A stretch of DNA of 47,171 bases, taken from contig NZ_JAKIKR010000041.1 in the NCBI RefSeq assembly GCF_023284025.1, positions 1 to 47,171 on the forward strand, read 5' to 3'. Positions 42,240 through 47,171 of this stretch are shown piece after piece (the first letter of the stretch is position 1; the number at the start of each line of letters is the position of its first letter). The notes under the pieces are model-generated. The model saw nothing but the letters and a program-made list of their open reading frames with translations. It had not been told where the DNA came from and did not search any database. The translations under genes were made by a program, and so were the position numbers. This stretch comes from Shewanella abyssi (lineage in GTDB: Bacteria > Pseudomonadota > Gammaproteobacteria > Enterobacterales > Shewanellaceae).

Positions 42240-45200
42240 ATGGAGCAAAGTTTAATTTTCTCGCTTATTCAAAATGCAGCATTGCTATTGGCAATGGTGT
42301 TCGTTTATGACGCGTTTCCCCGCAGCCATAAACGAGAGCTGGACGTGCTCTGGAGAATCGGCATCGGTGCCCTTGTTGGGGTTATTGCTGTTTCAGTGAT
42401 GCTAAGCCCTTGGCAATACAGTGATGGTGTTTTCTTCGATTCGAGAACCGTTATTCTTGGTATTTCAGGCATGTTTTTTGGTGGTGTGCCGACATTAGTT
42501 GCCGTGCTAATTAGTGGCCTGTTCCGCTTAAGTGAGGGCGGGGTTGCGGTTTGGTCTGGTATTGGCACGATAATGACGTCGGCGTTGGTGGGCTATTTGT
42601 GGGGCAAGTATCGCAAAGGCGATATCGGGGATATCCGCTTTAGAGAGCTGCTGTTATTTGGTTTTAGTCTTAACGTATTAGCTTTGCTTTGGGGGCTAGT
42701 GATGCCTCTAGACATGGCTTTTTCAATGCTTAAGCAGATCACTTTACCCTTTTTAATTGTCTTTCCAATCACCACTGCTTTGTTGGGGATGTTGTTATCT
42801 CGACGGATTGAAATAGAGAGAGATCAAAAGATAAAACTGCAAGACCATCTGTTGTTTAAGTCTCATTTTCAAGCTGGCAGCATGGGCATAGCGATCACAG
42901 ATAATCAACACCAGTGGATAAAAGTAAACCCAAACTTATGCCATATGTTGCAATACAGCGAATCCAAGCTGCTTGAGCTATTGTGGTCAGACTTGATCCA
43001 TAGCGATGATTTTAACCTCTATCAGTACTACTTCTCAAACATGTTGATGGGGGAGAGTGATGAGTTCGAACTTGATATTCGATTTATCGCCAGCGATGAC
43101 TCAATTGTTTATACCCATATGACGGTGGCGTGCCAAAGAAACCAAGGCAAAGTGGAATTGGTGATTATTGGTTTGTTAAATAGAAGTTCGCAAAAGCAAG
43201 CTGAAATGGCAATGTTAGCCAGTCAAGAGCAGTTGGCTTTGGTCCTAGAAAGCAGTGAGTTAGGTTTTTGGGATTGGGATATTGTTAATAATAAGGTCGA
43301 ACGCAATGAACTCAGCGCCAACTTACTTGGCTGCGACGTAGCGACCCTCAATAATAACCCCAAGCTTTGGATGCGTGCTATTCACCCTAAAGATAGAGTG
43401 CGGGTGCTTAGCTCGATAGATGAACACATAAGAGGCGTCAGTGACCAGCATAAAATTGAATACAGAATGTACTCATACACTGGAGAGATCCGTTGGATTT
43501 TGGATTCAGGCAAAATCGTTAGCCGCGATGAAAATAATAAGCCATTACGTATGTGCGGTGTACATGCAGATATTACCGATAGTAAACGGGTTGAAGAGTC
43601 ATTAAAGCTAGCAGCATCGGTTTATAATAACAGCAGCGAAGCCATGAGTGTGCAAGATGAAACAGGCACTGTCATCAACACTAATGCCGCTTTTTCTGAT
43701 ATTACGGGCTATAGTGAAGCTGAAATTAAGCATCAGAATATTCAGCTTTTACAATGTAATCGAAACAATCGTAGTGCCTATGAGCAGATGAACTCATCGG
43801 TAGAAGCAACAGGCCGCTGGCAGGGCGAGATGTGGTTAAGGCGCAAAAGCGGTGAAGAGTTTGTCGTGTGGTTAACGGTTAATACATTGTTTGATTCGGA
43901 GGCTCAAACAGAGCGTCGAGTGGCCTTGTTTTCAGATATCACCGATAAAAAGCAGGCTGAACAGATCATCTGGAAGCAGGCAAATTATGATCCTCTTACC
44001 GGGTTACCTAATCGCCGAATGTTGCTCGACTATCTTGCTGGCGAGATCTTAAAGTCCGATCGGCGAGAAAAGCACTTTGCCTTGATGTTTATAGATCTCG
44101 ATTACTTTAAAGAGGTCAATGATACTTTAGGCCATGATATGGGTGATTTGTTGTTAACCGAAGCGGCGAAGCGCCTGAAGAGCTGTATTCGAGATAGCGA
44201 TGTTGTTGCGCGGCTCGGTGGTGATGAATTCACCGTGGTACTTGCTGGGATCACCGATATAGAAGGGGTTGATAAAGTCGCTCAGAACATCCTTAGCCGC
44301 ATTGCAGAGCCTTTTAACCTCGGTGAAGAGAGCGCCTATATAAGTGCCAGTATTGGTATTACACTTTACCCTGATGATGCCGCAAATATTGAAGGGTTAT
44401 TGAAACACGCCGATCAAGCGATGTATGCCGCTAAAGATCAAGGTCGAAATCGATTCCACTACTTTACCCCGTCGATGCAGCGTAATGCTAAATATCGTAT
44501 GCGGCTAATTCAAGATCTCAGATTGGCAATTTCAAACCAAGAGTTTGAGTTATATTATCAGCCGATCGTTTGTTTAGGGGATGATCAGTCGATAAAGGCG
44601 GAAGCACTTATTCGTTGGAACCACCCGAAGCGTGGCCTAGTGTCACCGATAGAGTTCATCTCTGTCGCTGAAGAGACAGGGTTGATTGTCGAAATCGGCG
44701 ATTGGGTTTTTCAACAAGCAGCGCGTCAATGTGCACTTTGGCGTGATAGGTTTGGGGTGGAAGTACAGATCAGTATCAATAAGTCACCGGTGCAGTTTCG
44801 GGATGAGGGCGACAGTTTTGAATCTTGGATCTCATTGCTTAAGACGCTAAAACTCAGCCGAAACTCTATCTGTATCGAGATCACCGAAGGCTTGTTGCTT
44901 GATAACAATGAGACTATTTTTCATAAACTAGACCAATATCGTGCTGCTGGAATGCAGATATCTCTTGATGATTTTGGCACCGGCTATTCCTCATTAGCCT
45001 ACCTTAAAAAGTTTGATATCGATTTCTTAAAAATAGATCAGTCATTCACTCGCAATATAGACAGCAGTAGTGATGACTTTACTTTGTGTGAAGCGATTAT
45101 TGTGATGGCGCATAAGCTCGGGATGAAAGTGATTGCAGAAGGTGTTGAGACCGATTACCAGCGACAAGTGTTAGCAGACGCAGGTTGTGATTATGGCCAA

Positions 45201-45335
45201 GGGTACCTGTACTCAAGGCCTGTGCCAGCGGAGCAATTTGAAACGAGCTGTATTATTCCAGCGACAAAAAAGCGGCTGGCAGAATCACAAGGTAGTAAAG
45301 TCATTGCTGTAGAGGCTTACGCTCAGCATAAGTGA
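42240..45335 (+). CDS. 5TM-PAS-PAS-PAS-GGDEF-EAL c-di-GMP signalling protein
   Basis: A 1031-residue inner-membrane protein. The N-terminus (about 1-190) has five or six helices of the LytS-like 5TM type, with the FDSRTVILGISGMFFGGVPT segment typical of it. Three PAS domains follow (about 205-315, 325-455, 455-575), then GGDEF (about 580-750) and EAL (about 765-1015). The GGDEF motif is intact (RLGGDEF at about 658-664), and so are the EAL residues (AEALIRW at about 787, ITEGLLL, DDFGTGYSS at about 907, LKIDQ). Both synthesis and breakdown of c-di-GMP are possible. Confidence 0.93.
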   Translation: MEQSLIFSLIQNAALLLAMVFVYDAFPRSHKRELDVLWRIGIGALVGVIAVSVMLSPWQYSDGVFFDSRTVILGISGMFFGGVPTLVAVLISGLFRLSEGGVAVWSGIGTIMTSALVGYLWGKYRKGDIGDIRFRELLLFGFSLNVLALLWGLVMPLDMAFSMLKQITLPFLIVFPITTALLGMLLSRRIEIERDQKIKLQDHLLFKSHFQAGSMGIAITDNQHQWIKVNPNLCHMLQYSESKLLELLWSDLIHSDDFNLYQYYFSNMLMGESDEFELDIRFIASDDSIVYTHMTVACQRNQGKVELVIIGLLNRSSQKQAEMAMLASQEQLALVLESSELGFWDWDIVNNKVERNELSANLLGCDVATLNNNPKLWMRAIHPKDRVRVLSSIDEHIRGVSDQHKIEYRMYSYTGEIRWILDSGKIVSRDENNKPLRMCGVHADITDSKRVEESLKLAASVYNNSSEAMSVQDETGTVINTNAAFSDITGYSEAEIKHQNIQLLQCNRNNRSAYEQMNSSVEATGRWQGEMWLRRKSGEEFVVWLTVNTLFDSEAQTERRVALFSDITDKKQAEQIIWKQANYDPLTGLPNRRMLLDYLAGEILKSDRREKHFALMFIDLDYFKEVNDTLGHDMGDLLLTEAAKRLKSCIRDSDVVARLGGDEFTVVLAGITDIEGVDKVAQNILSRIAEPFNLGEESAYISASIGITLYPDDAANIEGLLKHADQAMYAAKDQGRNRFHYFTPSMQRNAKYRMRLIQDLRLAISNQEFELYYQPIVCLGDDQSIKAEALIRWNHPKRGLVSPIEFISVAEETGLIVEIGDWVFQQAARQCALWRDRFGVEVQISINKSPVQFRDEGDSFESWISLLKTLKLSRNSICIEITEGLLLDNNETIFHKLDQYRAAGMQISLDDFGTGYSSLAYLKKFDIDFLKIDQSFTRNIDSSSDDFTLCEAIIVMAHKLGMKVIAEGVETDYQRQVLADAGCDYGQGYLYSRPVPAEQFETSCIIPATKKRLAESQGSKVIAVEAYAQHK

Positions 45336-45344
45336 TTTAGGATT

Positions 45345-45369
45345 GCCGTTATCTTTGGGGGATAGCGGC
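45345..45369 (+). other. Hairpin after the GGDEF/EAL gene
   Basis: GCCGTTATC (45345-45353) pairs with GATAGCGGC (45361-45369), nine pairs with one wobble. No T-run follows, so termination is uncertain. Confidence 0.4.
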
Positions 45370-45493
45370 TTAGGTAAAATGGAGAGTTACCACTGTTTCA
45401 CAGCGCCCGGCTATATTATCTGCGCTGGGTTTTTGGTAGACTCCGCGCTCACTTTTATTCCCTGTACTCCAATCTACAAAAATTGAGCTAACC

Positions 45494-46819
45494 ATGAACT
45501 TTGATGCATTCGATTTACATCCCCACATTTTAGATGCAGTCTCTGCGCGCGGTTACCAAGCGTTAACAGAAGTACAAGTGCAAGTATTGCCAGTGGCAAT
45601 GCAGGGGAAAGATATCATGGCATGTGCCCAAACTGGCACCGGCAAAACCGCAGCATTTGCGTTACCTCTGCTCAATACCTTATCTAAGCAGTTGGAACTT
45701 CAGCAAAGTGACGCAGCAGTGGAGTCGCTTGGCGAACACAAGGCTGAGCTGAGAGTGTTAGTACTCACACCGACTCGTGAACTTGCGATTCAGGTTGCCG
45801 AAAATATTCAAGCCTATGCACAGTTTTTACCTTTCAAAACGGCGGCTGTTTATGGCGGAGCAAACATGAATCCGCAACGTAAAGCAGTGCAAGCTGGCGT
45901 TGATATTCTTGTGGCGACTCCTGGTCGATTGTTTGACCTTATCGGTCAGTTTGATTTGGACCTGTCCAATGTTAACCATCTAGTGGTTGATGAAGCAGAC
46001 CGTATGCTAGACATGGGTTTTGTTAGAGATATTGAAAAAGTGAAAAAGCTGGTGGCCCGAGAGCATCAGACACTGTTTTTCTCGGCAACCTACAGCGATG
46101 ACATTAAAACGCTAGCGCAGAAGATGCTTATCGCACCTGAGTGGATTAATGTTGCCACCGCGCCAACGGCCAGCAGAATTACCCAAGAGGTTTATTTAGT
46201 CGATAAGCGCCGTAAATCGGAGCTTTTATCTGAACTTGTGGGGCGTAATAACTGGCAACAGGTTTTGGTCTTTGTCAGCACCAAAGAGGGCGCAGAACAT
46301 CTACACACAGAGCTTAAACTTGATGGCGTAAAAAGTGCTGTATTTCATGGTGATAAAACGCAAGGTTCAAGAAACCGCGCCTTAGAAGAGTTTAAATCAG
46401 GCAAACTAAGGGTCATGGTGGCGACCGACGTTGCCGCTCGTGGCCTCGATATTGAAGCACTGCCCTTGGTGATTAACTTTGAGCTGCCTTTTGCTGCCGA
46501 AGACTATGTCCATCGAGTAGGTCGTACCGGTCGAGCGGGTTTGTCTGGCCGTGCCATATCATTTGTATCACCGCAAGATAAAGACATGCTGCAAGAGATT
46601 GAGCAGATCATCGAGCTGACGCTGCCGTGTATTACATTACCGGGTTATGAAGAGGGCGCACCTTTACCCGCCCGTTATCGCGATGTGGTGACCAAGGCAG
46701 TGAAAGAGAAGAGTCATAATAAGCGTAAATATCAAGAGAAAAGACGCAGTGAGTCAAAGCCACGACAAGGTGATGGTGATAAAAACCGTTATGGCCGTAG
46801 TAAGAGTAAAGCCAAGTAG
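45494..46819 (+). CDS. DEAD-box RNA helicase, RhlE type (second copy)
   Basis: A 441-residue RNA helicase with all core motifs: TEVQVQVLP (Q motif), AQTGTGKTA, PTRELA, TPGRL, VDEADRMLDMGF, SAT, TDVAARGLDI and HRVGRTGRAG. A basic, Lys/Arg/Ser-rich tail of about 50 residues ends the protein. RhlE family members act in ribosome assembly and cold adaptation. It differs clearly from the helicase at 19305, notably by an insert of about 15 residues after motif I (LELQQSDAAVESLGE), so the two are distinct paralogs. Confidence 0.93.
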   Translation: MNFDAFDLHPHILDAVSARGYQALTEVQVQVLPVAMQGKDIMACAQTGTGKTAAFALPLLNTLSKQLELQQSDAAVESLGEHKAELRVLVLTPTRELAIQVAENIQAYAQFLPFKTAAVYGGANMNPQRKAVQAGVDILVATPGRLFDLIGQFDLDLSNVNHLVVDEADRMLDMGFVRDIEKVKKLVAREHQTLFFSATYSDDIKTLAQKMLIAPEWINVATAPTASRITQEVYLVDKRRKSELLSELVGRNNWQQVLVFVSTKEGAEHLHTELKLDGVKSAVFHGDKTQGSRNRALEEFKSGKLRVMVATDVAARGLDIEALPLVINFELPFAAEDYVHRVGRTGRAGLSGRAISFVSPQDKDMLQEIEQIIELTLPCITLPGYEEGAPLPARYRDVVTKAVKEKSHNKRKYQEKRRSESKPRQGDGDKNRYGRSKSKAK

Positions 46820-46920
46820 TAACGCGACTACGATGAGGCATAGATGTCTCATCATTGTGTTGTCACTAATTGCCACCTAGGTTGTGTGATTACCTAGGTT
46901 GGCTAACAGGGTTTTGGACA
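46820..46920. other. Region after the second helicase gene
   Basis: A ten-pair hairpin, GATGAGGCAT (46832-46841) with ATGTCTCATC (46844-46853), follows the stop but has no T-run. A 10-bp direct repeat ACCTAGGTTG occurs at 46875-46884 and 46892-46901. No gene is seen. Confidence 0.45.
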
Positions 46921-47171
46921 GAAATGAGATAGCTTAGCAGAACAACTTGGGAATAATTGGGAGTCATCTCGGCAAGGCTTCTGGGCCGGGGTCTAGTGCC
47001 ATTACCTAAAACATCTACTTATGATGGAAAGCAGCTCATCCACTATGTTCCTTTGCAAGTCGCCGTGAATACCTCCATGTAGGCTCTGCTGAAAAATCCC
47101 TTTTTCAGAAGCTTGCACGTTCCACAGCAGATGATCTGCCAGCGAGTTCAGAGTAGCGTCTAGCTCATTTC
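46921..47171. repeat. Structured non-coding repeat with terminal inverted repeats, reaching the window edge
   Basis: The left end GAAATGAGATAG (46921-46932) mirrors the last bases of the window, TAGCTCATTTC, with one mismatch in 12. Inside are a perfect hairpin CTGAAAAA-TCCC-TTTTTCAG (47089-47108) and the palindrome GCAGATGATCTGC (47129-47141 region). No ORF is present. The end may extend beyond the window. It resembles intergenic repeats I recall from Shewanella, but the copy number is not visible here. Confidence 0.55.

Overview
The window looks like chromosomal DNA of a marine Shewanella (Gammaproteobacteria). The evidence is the gene content and order: deoA-deoB-deoD followed by a divergent smp/serB pair, a thiosulfate/polysulfide reductase operon with a ThsSR-type two-component system, anaerobic-quinone genes ubiUV/ubiT, and a high density of c-di-GMP proteins. 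The ThsSR-phs arrangement recalls the S. halifaxensis/S. pealeana group, but I cannot fix the species. I see no prophage, integron, CRISPR array, rRNA or tRNA.

Layout. 1-3.7 kb: end of a probable deoC, then deoA, deoB and deoD (deoxynucleoside catabolism), closed by a strong terminator. 3.7-6.7 kb: smp (-), serB (+), a 13-bp minisatellite and an alpha/beta hydrolase. 6.7-13.6 kb: thsR (-) and thsS (+), a regulatory region with twin palindromes around a perfect CRP-type site, then phsABC. 13.6-18.7 kb: a large two-PilZ protein, a divergent RadA, a small PilZ protein and a YgjV-like membrane protein. 18.7-19.3 kb: a gene-free stretch with a 266-bp element bounded by 24-bp inverted repeats. 19.3-27.5 kb: an RhlE-type helicase, a 2OG-Fe(II) oxygenase and a tripartite RND efflux operon. 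27.5-33.7 kb: a purine (AzgA-type) permease, a YjiH-family membrane protein, an Aer-like PAS chemoreceptor and a DUF998 protein. 33.7-38.1 kb: ubiV-ubiU (-), ubiT (+), a YfhL-like ferredoxin and trhP (-), so three U32-family proteins lie within about 4.3 kb. 38.3-47.2 kb: an HDOD protein, a GGDEF/EAL protein with a degenerate GGDEF, a YbgC-like thioesterase, an OsmC protein behind nested inverted repeats, a 1031-residue 5TM-PAS-GGDEF-EAL protein, a second RhlE-type helicase, and a structured repeat that reaches the window edge.

How it fits together. Respiratory flexibility is a main theme. ThsSR and CRP probably switch on the periplasmic molybdoenzyme PhsABC. UbiUVT would make ubiquinone without oxygen, and the Aer-like receptor would steer cells by redox state. 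A second theme is c-di-GMP signalling (two PilZ proteins, two GGDEF/EAL proteins, one HDOD). Most genes belong to known families. The least explained signals are non-coding: the phs regulatory region, the two inverted-repeat elements, the osmC and ubiU/ubiT inverted repeats, and the serB minisatellite.
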